Positions 42,901 through 51,730 of a stretch of 64,000 bases of DNA are shown piece after piece (position 1 is the stretch's first letter; every line of letters begins with the position of its first letter). Origin of the DNA: Streptomyces himalayensis subsp. himalayensis. Lineage in GTDB: Bacteria > Actinomycetota > Actinomycetes > Streptomycetales > Streptomycetaceae. The stretch is taken from assembly GCF_013778455.1 (NCBI RefSeq), contig NZ_JACEHE010000020.1:1-64000 (forward strand), read 5' to 3'. The notes beneath the pieces are model-generated. The model was not told the origin of the DNA. It ran no database searches and saw only the letters and a program-made list of their open reading frames with translations. The position numbers and the translations under genes were made by a program.

Positions 42901-43671
42901 GGTTTTGAGCAGCCGCGCCCGCTCACGGTCAGTCAGCTTGCCGACGAGTTCGCCAAGCTCAACCCCGACGTGCCCGCCGTTGCCACGCTCTACGCCGTCG
43001 ACCACCTCGGCAAGCGTGACCTGCCGCTCGAAGCGGTCCTGGCCGAGGCCCTCGACGCCGAGCATGTCCCCTACCTCGCTGCGCTCCGATACAAGGACAC
43101 AGGCATGCGCAAGCGCGCCCAATGGGAAGAGGTCTGGGACCTCCAGCGGGAGGAAGACGCAACCGGCGAGAGAGTAAACATCCCCGTCCCACCGAAGTAC
43201 ACCTCCGCCGATTTCGCCAAGACCGCCTACTGGTCCAACCGCGGCAAGCTCGACGTCCCCAAGGAACGGTTCGTCTCCTACCCGGGCGCCAGCCCCGATG
43301 CCGACCCAACTCTGTTGCTCGGCTGGGCCGGCTGGGACCACCGCGACCAGGCCCAGGCCTTGGTGAACGTCGTCAAGGACCGCACCTCCCAGCTGAGCTG
43401 GGACAACGACCGAATAACGCCGCTCCTCGCGGGCCTGGCCGAGTTGATGCCGTGGGTGCGCCAGTGGTTCGGCACCGACGACCAAGAGTGGGGCGGCAAC
43501 GCCGCCGAGGAGTTCGGGACGTTCCTGGACACCGAGCGCGCCAAGCGCGGGCTGACGTCTGAGCAGCTCGCGGCATGGCGCCCCGCGCCGAAGACCCGCG
43601 GCCGCAAGGCCGCAGCCCCGCGTACCCCGAAGAAGACCGACACCTCCGCTGCCGACACGCAGACGGCCTGA
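39907..43671 (+). CDS. pglX: BREX adenine-specific DNA methyltransferase PglX, 1254 aa
   Basis: Motif I is TIDPACGSGHFLLGMF (near residue 262) and motif IV is VVGNPPYITVK (near residue 396), as in N6-adenine methyltransferases. PglX methylates a non-palindromic host site and is needed for phage restriction in BREX. A coiled-coil-like N-terminus (LKDLRKQVKTLEDDLRARSE) precedes the catalytic core. The segment 41.1-42.3 kb, probably the target-recognition region, has noticeably lower GC and unusual codons. GTG 39907 follows AGGGGAGGGAC, 58 bp after pglW. I see no long G tract of the phase-variable kind described in S. coelicolor pglX. Confidence 0.9.
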   Translation: MSGRGVNQTELLKDLRKQVKTLEDDLRARSEDVAEYKAKLEAEYTQAREAKRTAATYETWRDERITQVAAAWVLACVFVRFCEDNRLIADPFLAGPGERLKDAEDRDAEYFRLNPEKNDRDWLVHAVESLAATNPAVAGLFDRAHNPLWELSPSYEAASALLRFWRRRGPDGEIVHDFTDEPVMGEDGVVEHEGLSTRFLGDLYQDLSEHARKTYALLQTPEFVEEFILDLTLEPAVREFGLAPETAVGEDGEIRKGLRTIDPACGSGHFLLGMFKRLLAKWRQAEPGTDAWELIRRTSESVHGCDKNPFAVSIARFRLLISALQAGGAKRLDQAPTFPINVAAGDSLLHGRGAAGIQGDLLSDGEAFAYQTEDVKEYVERCDLLGVSTYHVVVGNPPYITVKDKQENENYRGAYPSCSREYALSVPFAERLFQLAIRTTGADRSAGHVGQITANSFMKREFGKKLVEEFFPSDRTGIHLTHIIDTSGAYIPGHGTPTVILVGRCHIPRQNEPVRAVLGVRGEPSQPKDASRGAVWTAIIQQVDQPGSESEWISVENSGRSRFATHPWSLSGGGSNKTLEAINGKAIEPLASRAALMGFVAITGEDEAFFLNKATASRKALEETFPMVTGVAVRDYAAPAKSVAWPYARNLTRKPLSTLPGFHRFVWPNRRILQLRKRFGISMEKIPSLAWYEYRELYRDKLSSPLTITFAEVATHNHFAFDTGGSLFSQTAPVIKLPESATEADYQELLGLLNSSTAAFWLKQVCHKKGGGIGSGGGKADQPWSWSYQFNSTKVEKFPLPAHLPRALGCALGDAGRELATHEPSALCASGSAPTRIALDAAHSAHTTIRERMVALQEELDWEVYGAYGLVQLSGTGNHLPLTAPGLGSVPRVRLGERAFEIVLARKVATGEVKTEWFTRHHSTPITEIPTHWPDWYRSIVQNRIDVIEKRKDIALIERPECKRRWASEPWEKREKEALRTWLLDRAEDRRLWFTLRDGFEQPRPLTVSQLADEFAKLNPDVPAVATLYAVDHLGKRDLPLEAVLAEALDAEHVPYLAALRYKDTGMRKRAQWEEVWDLQREEDATGERVNIPVPPKYTSADFAKTAYWSNRGKLDVPKERFVSYPGASPDADPTLLLGWAGWDHRDQAQALVNVVKDRTSQLSWDNDRITPLLAGLAELMPWVRQWFGTDDQEWGGNAAEEFGTFLDTERAKRGLTSEQLAAWRPAPKTRGRKAAAPRTPKKTDTSAADTQTA

Positions 43672-43694
43672 GCGGGAGAGGGAGACCACCGCCC

Positions 43695-46600
43695 ATGAGT
43701 TCCTCCAGCGACGCCCTCTACCTGAAGGACGTCCTCAACCTGCCCAAGTCCGTCCTCGCGGGCGACTTCAAAGTCGAACTGTCAGGCGGCTTCGGCGAGT
43801 CCGGGCAGCGCGTGCGCGAGTACGTCATCACCGACCAGCTCGAGCAGGCGTTCCGCAAGTCCCTCGGCATCGTCAAGGCGGCGGTCCGCGACAACACCTC
43901 GCACGCCGCCTACCTGCACGGCTCCTTCGGCTCCGGTAAGAGCCACTTCCTGACCGTGCTCCACGCGATTCTCAACGACAGTGCGGCAGTCGCCCGTGAC
44001 AAGCCGAAGCTGCAGGCGGTCATCGCGGAGCACGCCGACTGGCTCGTTCAAGAGGGGACGAGGAAGCGGTTCCTGATGGTGCCGTACCACCTGGTCGGCG
44101 CCGCGTCGCTCGACTCGGCGCTGCTCGGGGGTTACGTCGCCACCGTCCGGCGGCTGCACCCGGGCGCGCCCGTGCCGCCGGTCTACCGCGCGGACGCCGC
44201 GCTCGCGGATGCCCGCCGGCAGCGCGACTTCCTCGCGGACGACGCGAAGTTCATCCAGTGGCTCGGCGACCCCGCCGGCCCGGACGCTGCCACCCAGGGC
44301 GATGTGAGCGACGGCGACGACCTGGACGACCTGGACGCGAAGGCCGCCCCCGCCTCCGGCTGGACCTCCGCGAGCCTGGATGCCGCCTTCGCCGCCGCTC
44401 CTGGCGATGAGCTGCGCAACGCGCTGATCTCGGCGCTGATCTCGGATTCGGGTCCGATGGCGTCCTACGCCCGCGGCGCGCAGGGCGACAAGAACGCGTT
44501 CCTGCCGCTGGAGAACGGCCTTGCCGTCATCAGCCGGCATGCGCAGAGCCTCGGCTACGACGGGCTCGTCCTCTTCCTCGACGAGCTGATCCTGTGGCTG
44601 CAGGCGCACCTCACCGAGAAGGCGATGGTCAATGACGAGGTCAGCAAGCTGGTGAAGCTTATCGAGTCGGGTGACACCGACCGGCCGGTTCCGATCGTGT
44701 CGTTCATCTCCCGGCAGCGCGACCTGTCTCAGCTCGTCGGCTCTGATGTGGTCGGCGCGGACGTGAAGAACCTCGAGCAGCAGGTCGGCTACCTCGCCGG
44801 CCGGTTCGACGTGGTGAGCCTGGAGGACCGCAACCTCCCCGCGATCATCAAGGAGCGGGTCCTTAAGCCCAAGGACGACGCCGCTCGCGCCGCCCTCGGC
44901 AGCGCCTTCGCCACGGTCGAGTCCTCCGACGCCGCGGTCCGGGAGGTGCTGCTGGATGCGGCCGGGGCGACCCGCGCGGACTGGGCGGATTTCAAGGAGC
45001 TCTACCCGCTCTCCCCCGTTCTCCTGAACACCCTGGTCGCTCTCTCCGGGGCGTTGCAGCGCGAGCGCACCGGTCTGAAGCTCATCCAGGAGATGCTCTA
45101 CCGCCGCCGCGAGGACATGAAGCTCGGTGACCTGATACCCCTGGGTGACCTGTGGGACGTCCTCGCGGACGGCATGGGCGAGGCGTTCACCGACCGCCTG
45201 CGCGCCCAGTCCGAGGCTGCGATCCGCTTCCACACCAAGGTCCAGGCGTTCCTCCTGCAGAAGTACGGCTCCACCGAAGATGCCGGCTATCGCGCCGATG
45301 ACCGCTTCGTGAAGACGCTCCTCCTCGGCTTCCTCTCTCCGGAAGTCCCTGCCCTGTCCCGCCTCACCGGTGGACGCCTGGCCGCGCTCAACCACGGTTC
45401 ACTGCGCTCTCGCGCGGTGACGCCGGGTGAGCTGGCGGTGCGCCGGCTTCGCGAGCTGCAGGCGGAGTTCCCCGGTGAGCTGCGCAGCGACGGCAACGAC
45501 GCCGACCCGGTGTTCACTCTCCATCTGTCCGACCTTGATGTGGAGCCGATCCTCGACGCGGTCGGTGAGAAGGACAACGTCGGGCAGCGCCGCATCTGGG
45601 TGAAGGAGCGTCTGTGGGAGGCGCTGGGGGTCCGCGACACGGGTGCTTTCGTGTGCGAGCACGAGGTGGTGTGGCGCGGTACCAAGCGCATCGCGGAGTT
45701 CGTCTTCGAGAACGTGAAGGAACCGGCGACCATGCCGACGACGCAGTTCTCGCCCAGCGTCGAGGGCCGTGTCCGCTTCGTCGTCGACTACCCCTTCGAC
45801 GAGTCCGACGGTCACCCGAGCGATGACACCGCGCGTATCCAGCGGCTGCGGCAGGAGGGCGTTGAGGCTGCCACTGTCGTGTGGCTGCCGTTCTTCTTCT
45901 CCCCGCAGCGCTCCGCGCAGCTCGGCCGCCTGCTGAAGATCCAGTACCTGCTGGAGCGGGACCGGCTCGCTAACTACGCCGCTCATCTGCCTTCCGATGA
46001 CCAGATTCGGGTCAAGCATCAGCTCGAGGCCCAGCGCGACACCCTCACCAGCCAGCTCACCGACGTGCTGCGGCAGCTGTACGGGATCGCGAGCGTGGAT
46101 GAGACGAACGTCGGCGCGGAGACCCCGGACGGGCTGCACGTGTACTCCCTCTACCCGGGACACACTCCGCAGCTGCAGGGCGGCGCGCCCTTCGCGTACA
46201 ACCTGGCCAAGCTGGCCGACGGGCTGTTCGCCGCGCTGTACCCCAAGCATCCGGACTTCGACCCGCAGGAGACCCGGAAGCCCGTCACCGCTGGCGAGTT
46301 GAAGACGGTGTACGGGTGGATCGCGCGGGCCATGGAGGACGGGTCGCGCCGCGTCGTCGTGGACAGCAAGCAGCTGGGGCTGGTCAAGCGGATCGTGCAC
46401 CCCCTGGAGCTGGGTGAGGTTCATGACGGGCCGCTGAACGTCGGCACCGAATGGCGCCGCCGCATCGAGCAGCACGCCACCGCGCAGGGCGTCACCGGCG
46501 ACTACGACGTCGAGGACATCCGCCGCTGGATCGCCGCGCTGGGCTGGACCGGCCTGGACAAGGCGGTCAGCAATCTACTGATCGCCGTGTACGCACTGGT

Positions 46601-47609
46601 CGCGGACCGCTCCTGGGTTTTCAACGGCTCCGCGGCAGCGGCCCCCGAGCTGGACCGTATCGGCCCCGGGTGGGCGCTGCGGGCTCAGGAGCTGCCCAGC
46701 GAGCAGGAGTTCACGGCCGCGCACGAGCGGGCCGCCGCGCTGTTCGGGGAGAGCGTGCCCCGGGTGCGCTACGCCCGTAACGTCAACGACCTGGCGGCGA
46801 AGGTCCGGGCGAAGGCGCAGGGCTGGGAACCGGCTGTCAACGGTCTGCGGCGGTCCCTGGCCAACCACCGCGCAGCACTCGGCCTGACCGATGAGCACAA
46901 CGCTCGCGAGATCTCGGTGCGCGATGCCGCCGACTTGATCGCCCGCCTTGTCCGGCACAAGGACGCCACCGCGCTCGTGCGGGAGCTGTCCGCACTCGCC
47001 TACACCACCTCCGATGACGCCCTGGCGAAGGCTATGTCCTCGGCGCAGCCGACCTTGGACGCGCTGGATCGCGTCAAGTGGCAGCTGCTCGACAGTGTGC
47101 GCGGCCTGACCAGCCGGGGCGATGGTCTTGCGGACCGGGCGGAGCGGCTGCTTTCGGAGATCGCCGAGGCGGCTGCGGCCATGGAGCGCGACCGGGAGCT
47201 GGCTCCGGTGCTGAACGGGGCTGAGAGCCGGGCCGTGGACATCATCAGCGAGTCCGGGCGGCTGAACGCCGTCGCCGCGCCGGCGCCCGAGTCCACCACC
47301 ACCGCAGGGTCTGTTCCGGACCCGCGGGGCGCGGACCAGGTGAGCCTGACCGTTCATGGCCGGCCCCCGCTGCCCGCTCAGGTGCAGCCGACACCTGACA
47401 CTCCCGCAGGACCGACCGCTTCCTCTTCACCTGCGGTTCCCCCCGCCCGGCGCCGCCGACTGATCGTCGCGACCAGCACGGGCAGTCTGGAGCCCGAGCT
47501 GGAGCAGGTCCTGGCCGAACTGGCCCAGCAGATCCTCTCCCACGCGGCTGCCAAGCCCGGCACCGCCATCGAGATCGGCTGGCAGGAAGTGGAGGGTGGT
47601 GAGTCATGA
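43695..47609 (+). CDS. pglY: BREX type 2 ATPase PglY, 1304 aa
   Basis: The P-loop lies early: AAYLHGSFGSGKSHFLTVLH (near residue 76); Walker B is GLVLFLDELILWLQAHL (near residue 292). The start ATG 43695 follows GGAGAGGGAG; the longer open frame upstream overlaps the pglX end and lacks that site. Length agrees with PglY/BrxC-type ATPases of about 1,200-1,300 aa, thought to power a BREX complex. The stop overlaps pglZ (ATGA). The C-terminal 100 residues are proline-rich (PAPESTTTAGSVPDPRGA) and probably flexible. Confidence 0.9.
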   Translation: MSSSSDALYLKDVLNLPKSVLAGDFKVELSGGFGESGQRVREYVITDQLEQAFRKSLGIVKAAVRDNTSHAAYLHGSFGSGKSHFLTVLHAILNDSAAVARDKPKLQAVIAEHADWLVQEGTRKRFLMVPYHLVGAASLDSALLGGYVATVRRLHPGAPVPPVYRADAALADARRQRDFLADDAKFIQWLGDPAGPDAATQGDVSDGDDLDDLDAKAAPASGWTSASLDAAFAAAPGDELRNALISALISDSGPMASYARGAQGDKNAFLPLENGLAVISRHAQSLGYDGLVLFLDELILWLQAHLTEKAMVNDEVSKLVKLIESGDTDRPVPIVSFISRQRDLSQLVGSDVVGADVKNLEQQVGYLAGRFDVVSLEDRNLPAIIKERVLKPKDDAARAALGSAFATVESSDAAVREVLLDAAGATRADWADFKELYPLSPVLLNTLVALSGALQRERTGLKLIQEMLYRRREDMKLGDLIPLGDLWDVLADGMGEAFTDRLRAQSEAAIRFHTKVQAFLLQKYGSTEDAGYRADDRFVKTLLLGFLSPEVPALSRLTGGRLAALNHGSLRSRAVTPGELAVRRLRELQAEFPGELRSDGNDADPVFTLHLSDLDVEPILDAVGEKDNVGQRRIWVKERLWEALGVRDTGAFVCEHEVVWRGTKRIAEFVFENVKEPATMPTTQFSPSVEGRVRFVVDYPFDESDGHPSDDTARIQRLRQEGVEAATVVWLPFFFSPQRSAQLGRLLKIQYLLERDRLANYAAHLPSDDQIRVKHQLEAQRDTLTSQLTDVLRQLYGIASVDETNVGAETPDGLHVYSLYPGHTPQLQGGAPFAYNLAKLADGLFAALYPKHPDFDPQETRKPVTAGELKTVYGWIARAMEDGSRRVVVDSKQLGLVKRIVHPLELGEVHDGPLNVGTEWRRRIEQHATAQGVTGDYDVEDIRRWIAALGWTGLDKAVSNLLIAVYALVADRSWVFNGSAAAAPELDRIGPGWALRAQELPSEQEFTAAHERAAALFGESVPRVRYARNVNDLAAKVRAKAQGWEPAVNGLRRSLANHRAALGLTDEHNAREISVRDAADLIARLVRHKDATALVRELSALAYTTSDDALAKAMSSAQPTLDALDRVKWQLLDSVRGLTSRGDGLADRAERLLSEIAEAAAAMERDRELAPVLNGAESRAVDIISESGRLNAVAAPAPESTTTAGSVPDPRGADQVSLTVHGRPPLPAQVQPTPDTPAGPTASSSPAVPPARRRRLIVATSTGSLEPELEQVLAELAQQILSHAAAKPGTAIEIGWQEVEGGES

Positions 47610-50398
47610 CCCAGGCGGCCACGGGGACCACGGTCCCCAAGATCGACCAGCGTGCTGTCGAAGCGCTGCTGTGGACGGCGCTCCCGCACGCCAAGGGCTC
47701 TCGCCTGGTGCTGGTCCGCGGCCGTTACCGCGAAGGCGCACCGGCTGAGTTCACCACGCGTCTGGTCAAGGATGCGACGGTGGATGGCGAGCCGGAGCAG
47801 CGCCGGGTCTATGTCAGCCACCAGTCCTCGGTGCTCGGCATGGTCGACGCCTGGCAGAGCCATCTCGCCCGGCACACGGGCGGTGCCGGTGGCAGCGACA
47901 TCCTCGTCGTCACCACCGATGCTCCCGACACCCGCCCGATGCCGCTGGACTTGCGGGGGGAGGCCATCGGCCGCTCCCTGCTCACCGTGGACCGCGTCGA
48001 GATCGTCAAGCAGCGCTTCGGCGCGGTGGACGTCGACCCGCGCATCCGACGCGAGCCCTGGCTCGCCGACGCGCTGCTCGCCGCGGAGCCGTCTGGCGGA
48101 TGGCTCCCCGTGGGCTCCGTGCTGACTCTGGACGCTGCCATGCGCGCTCTGCTGCACGCCCGGATCGGCCTGGGCGATGGCCTGTCGATCGACGCTGTGC
48201 CGCTGGATGTGGAGGCCCTCCTCACGTGGTCCCGCTCCCCCGGCGGTCCGGCGCGTTTCGCGGAACTGCAGGTCGAGGAGCGAGCCGGCCTGGCCAACTG
48301 GCTGGAGCGCACGGTCGGCGACTCGGCTCCACTGCTGCTCGCCCTGGCACAGGCCGGACGCGGCGAAGACGCGATGGCGCTGGGTGTCGTCGCGGCCGTC
48401 CTCACCGGGCCGAGGGCCACCGCGGACGCGGCCCTGGCCGTGGGAGCGCTGTTCGGTTCCGTGCCCTTCCGGCCGGACGAGCTGCGCCACTACACCCTTG
48501 CCGTGGAGGGCGTCCTCGCCCGGTGGATCACGCAGGCCACGGCGGGTGGTCCGCGCAGCGGTGAGGCGCGCACCCGCGTTTTGGAGGTCTTGGAGCAGGC
48601 CGATGGCCTGGCGGATCGGGCGGGTCTGCGCGAGGCCCTCGCCGACAGCGGATTCCTTCCCTCCGGCTTCCGTGCCCGGCTTAGGGCACTCGCCGCCACT
48701 CTCACTGCGGCTCCTGACCAGCGCGCGGTTGCGGCAGCGGAAGCCGCCCTCCACCAGTTGAAGAGTCATCACCTTGCGGACCTGCTCTTCTGCGAGCAGG
48801 TGCAGTTGGCCGAGATGGCGGTACGCCTCGAACGCTGGCTGACGACTCCGGAGGCCGACCTTGCGTCCGGCTCCGGGGTGGTGGGCTCCGCGGTTCACGC
48901 CCACCTCGGCGACTGGGGCTGGGCCGACCGTGCCCTGAACCGGCTGTGGGCCGGGGACGGGGCGGCGGACCCGCACGTCAACGAGGCGTATCGGGTGGTC
49001 CACGACGCTGCCCGGGCCCGCCGCGATCGTCTGGACCGCACCTTCGCCAAGGCCCTGGCCGCTTGGACACAGCACGCCAGCAGCACCGCTCCCGATGGGG
49101 CGCTGCTGGTGGAGGACGTGCTGCGGCGCATTGCAGTGCCGCTCGCTTCGAGGCGGTCCCCGCTGATCCTGCTCCTCGACGGCATGAGCAGCGCGGTCGC
49201 CACCCAGCTGGGTGAGGAACTGGGTGCGCCGCGCTGGATGGAGGCCGCGCCGGAGGCCGGCCGGCGGGTCGCCGCCGTCGCCGCGATCCCGTCGATCACC
49301 ACCGTCAGCCGGGCCACGCTCCTCACCGGCGGCCTGGTGGCGGGCGGTCAGAGTGTGGAGAAGGATGGCTTCGTTGCGTTCTGGCGCAAGCGGCGGCATG
49401 AGGCGGTGCTGTTCCACAAGGCCGACCTGCCCGGCCCGGCCGGGCACCGGCTCGCGCCCGAAGTCGTCGCGGCCCTCGCAGGCGACGGTGTGGTCGGCGT
49501 GGTCCTCAACACGATCGACGACGCGCTCGACCACGGTCAGGAGAGCTCCAAGGGCGACTGGACGGTGGGCAGCGTGCGCTACCTGTCCGAGCTGCTGGAC
49601 GCGGCACGCGGCCAGGGCCGCCCGGTGGTTCTGGTCGCCGATCACGGCCACGTCCTGGACCGCACCGCCGAAGGCCCTGTGCCCGCCCACGGCGTCGAGT
49701 CGGCGCGCTGGCGGATCAGCAGCCCCGGGGAGCAGCCCGGTGAGGACGAGGTCCAGCTGGCCGGCCCGCGCGTGCTGGAGGGCGGCGGCATGGTCACCGT
49801 GCTGTGGCGGGAGGATCAGCGCTATACCCCCCGCAGGGCCGGCTACCACGGCGGCGCGGCTCTGGCCGAGATGACCGTGCCGGTGCTGGTGCTGCTGCCG
49901 TCGGTGGAGATCCTGCCCCCCGGCTGGTCGGTGTTGCCCCCGGAGAGGGTCACCCCGCCGTGGTGGCTGGAAGCGGGCCTTGGGAATGTGCCCGCCGCGT
50001 CGCTGCCCACCGTGAAGTTGGGATCGGTCGCGAAGAAGGAATCCGAGCCGACCCGCTCCGGTGACGCTGCGGCGTCCCCGTCCCTCGGCGCCCTGGTGGT
50101 GGATACCGGCGTGTATGCGGCGCAGAAGCAGTTCGTCCGCAAGGGCCCCGAGAAGAAGGCCGTCGCCGCCGTCATCGACGCTCTCGTCGCGGCGGACGGT
50201 ACGCTCTCGCTCGCCGCGGTGAGCACGGCCGCCGCGTCCTCGGGCGGGCGGGCCCCGCGCAACGCCGAGTTCTTCGTCGCAGCGCTGCAGCGGCTGCTCA
50301 ATGTCGAGGGCTATCCAGTGCTGGGCCTCATCGACGCGGGCGCACGCGTCAAGCTCGACATCACACTGCTGAAAGACCAGTTCGGGGTGAAGGCGTAG
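47606..50398 (+). CDS. pglZ: BREX alkaline-phosphatase-superfamily protein PglZ, 930 aa
   Basis: The PglZ domain signature is LILLLDGMSSAVATQLGEEL (near residue 524, metal aspartate) with VVLVADHGHVLDR (near residue 678), the conserved D-H-x-H pair. Members of the superfamily hydrolyse phosphoesters; PglZ is the hallmark protein of all BREX types. ATG 47606 overlaps the pglY stop and the stop directly abuts the brxD ATG. N-terminal 450 residues are helical and repeat-rich. All motifs look intact. Confidence 0.9.
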   Translation: MTQAATGTTVPKIDQRAVEALLWTALPHAKGSRLVLVRGRYREGAPAEFTTRLVKDATVDGEPEQRRVYVSHQSSVLGMVDAWQSHLARHTGGAGGSDILVVTTDAPDTRPMPLDLRGEAIGRSLLTVDRVEIVKQRFGAVDVDPRIRREPWLADALLAAEPSGGWLPVGSVLTLDAAMRALLHARIGLGDGLSIDAVPLDVEALLTWSRSPGGPARFAELQVEERAGLANWLERTVGDSAPLLLALAQAGRGEDAMALGVVAAVLTGPRATADAALAVGALFGSVPFRPDELRHYTLAVEGVLARWITQATAGGPRSGEARTRVLEVLEQADGLADRAGLREALADSGFLPSGFRARLRALAATLTAAPDQRAVAAAEAALHQLKSHHLADLLFCEQVQLAEMAVRLERWLTTPEADLASGSGVVGSAVHAHLGDWGWADRALNRLWAGDGAADPHVNEAYRVVHDAARARRDRLDRTFAKALAAWTQHASSTAPDGALLVEDVLRRIAVPLASRRSPLILLLDGMSSAVATQLGEELGAPRWMEAAPEAGRRVAAVAAIPSITTVSRATLLTGGLVAGGQSVEKDGFVAFWRKRRHEAVLFHKADLPGPAGHRLAPEVVAALAGDGVVGVVLNTIDDALDHGQESSKGDWTVGSVRYLSELLDAARGQGRPVVLVADHGHVLDRTAEGPVPAHGVESARWRISSPGEQPGEDEVQLAGPRVLEGGGMVTVLWREDQRYTPRRAGYHGGAALAEMTVPVLVLLPSVEILPPGWSVLPPERVTPPWWLEAGLGNVPAASLPTVKLGSVAKKESEPTRSGDAAASPSLGALVVDTGVYAAQKQFVRKGPEKKAVAAVIDALVAADGTLSLAAVSTAAASSGGRAPRNAEFFVAALQRLLNVEGYPVLGLIDAGARVKLDITLLKDQFGVKA

Positions 50399-51730
50399 AT
50401 GAGCACGGTCTCTGCGGTCAGCGCGGCGCGCCGTCGCGAGGTGGTGGACGCGCTGCGGCGCGGCACCGTGCCGCAGTCGGGACTCGACCTGTTCGCCGTC
50501 GGCCTGGACCGCTTCTCCGGGGCCCTGGACGGCGACCTGGCCACCGTGGCGCGCGGCGGCGCCGCCTTCCATGCCATCCGCGGCGAGTACGGCTCCGGAA
50601 AGACGTTCTTCGCCCGCTGGCTCGCCGAGCGTGCCAAGCGCGCCGGACTTGCCACCGCCGAGATCCAGATCTCAGAGACCGAGACCCCTCTGCACAAACT
50701 GGAGACCGTCTACCGCCGCCTCACCGAGCGCCTCACCACGGCCACCCACCCGCCGAGCGCGCTAAGGGCTGTGATCGACTCCTGGTTCTTCACCCTCGAA
50801 GAAGAGGTCCTTGACGCGGGCGAGAGTGATGAGGACGACGCTGACGCGCTTGCCGCTGCGGTGGACGCCCTCATGGAGCAGCGCCTCGTCGGCGTCGCCC
50901 GGACCACCCCGGCGTTCGCCGCAGCCCTGCGCGGCTACCACCATGCCCGCGCCGCAGGCGATGCGCCCACCGCCGAAGCGCTGATCGCCTGGCTCGGCGG
51001 ACAGAAGTCCGTCGCCGCCGCGGCCCGGCGCTCCGCGGGCGTGCGCGGCGACCTGGACCACTTCGCCGCCCTCGGCTTTCTGCAGGGCCTGCTCACCGTC
51101 CTTAGGGACTGCGGCCAGCCAGGACTCCTCGTGGTCCTGGACGAGATCGAGACACTGCAGCGGGTCCGCAGCGACGTCCGCGAGAAGGGCCTCAACGCGC
51201 TACGGCAGCTCCTGGACGAGATCGACGCCGGACGCTTCCCCGGGCTGTTCCTCGTCATCACCGGAACCCCCGCCTTCTACGACGGGCAGCAGGGCATCCA
51301 GCGGCTGCCTCCGCTTGCCCAGCGCCTGGCTACGGACTTCTCCACCGACCCGCGCTTCGACTCGCCGCGGGCCGTGCAGCTGCGCCTGCCCGGCTTCGAC
51401 CTGACCCGGCTGTGCGAGCTCGGCCGCAACATCCGCGACCTCTACGCCGGCCAGGCCACCCACCCCGAGCGGATCGCCCACGTGGTGGACGACGCCTATG
51501 TCGCCCAGCTCGCCACCGCGGTCACCGGCGGGCTCGGAGGCAATGTCGGCGTCGCGCCCCGGCTGTTCCTGCGCAAGCTCGTGGCGGACGTCCTCGACCG
51601 CGTTGACGAGTTCGAGGACTTCGACCCGCGCAAGGACTATGCCCTTACCGTCTCTTCCGCCGAGCTCAGCGAGGTCGAACGCAACGCCGCCGCAGCGAGT
51701 GCCGACGACGTCGAGCTGGACCTGACGTGA
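50399..51730 (+). CDS. brxD: BREX ATPase BrxD, 443 aa
   Basis: Walker A is IRGEYGSGKTFFARWLAERA (near residue 64) and Walker B LLVVLDEIETLQR (near residue 245). BrxD proteins are small ATPases unique to BREX type 2 (DUF2791-like), encoded after pglZ. ATG 50399 follows the pglZ TAG without a gap. The C-terminus has DYALTVSSAELSEVERNAA. The stop overlaps the helicase start (GTGA). Confidence 0.85.
   Translation: MSTVSAVSAARRREVVDALRRGTVPQSGLDLFAVGLDRFSGALDGDLATVARGGAAFHAIRGEYGSGKTFFARWLAERAKRAGLATAEIQISETETPLHKLETVYRRLTERLTTATHPPSALRAVIDSWFFTLEEEVLDAGESDEDDADALAAAVDALMEQRLVGVARTTPAFAAALRGYHHARAAGDAPTAEALIAWLGGQKSVAAAARRSAGVRGDLDHFAALGFLQGLLTVLRDCGQPGLLVVLDEIETLQRVRSDVREKGLNALRQLLDEIDAGRFPGLFLVITGTPAFYDGQQGIQRLPPLAQRLATDFSTDPRFDSPRAVQLRLPGFDLTRLCELGRNIRDLYAGQATHPERIAHVVDDAYVAQLATAVTGGLGGNVGVAPRLFLRKLVADVLDRVDEFEDFDPRKDYALTVSSAELSEVERNAAAASADDVELDLT

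Noticed and set aside
39907..43671. Phase-variable G tract in pglX
   Set aside because: Known from S. coelicolor, but no run of G longer than about five was found in this pglX.
47378..50572. 1064-codon open frame on the minus strand opposite pglZ
   Set aside because: Same reason; histidine/glycine/arginine-rich text without domains.
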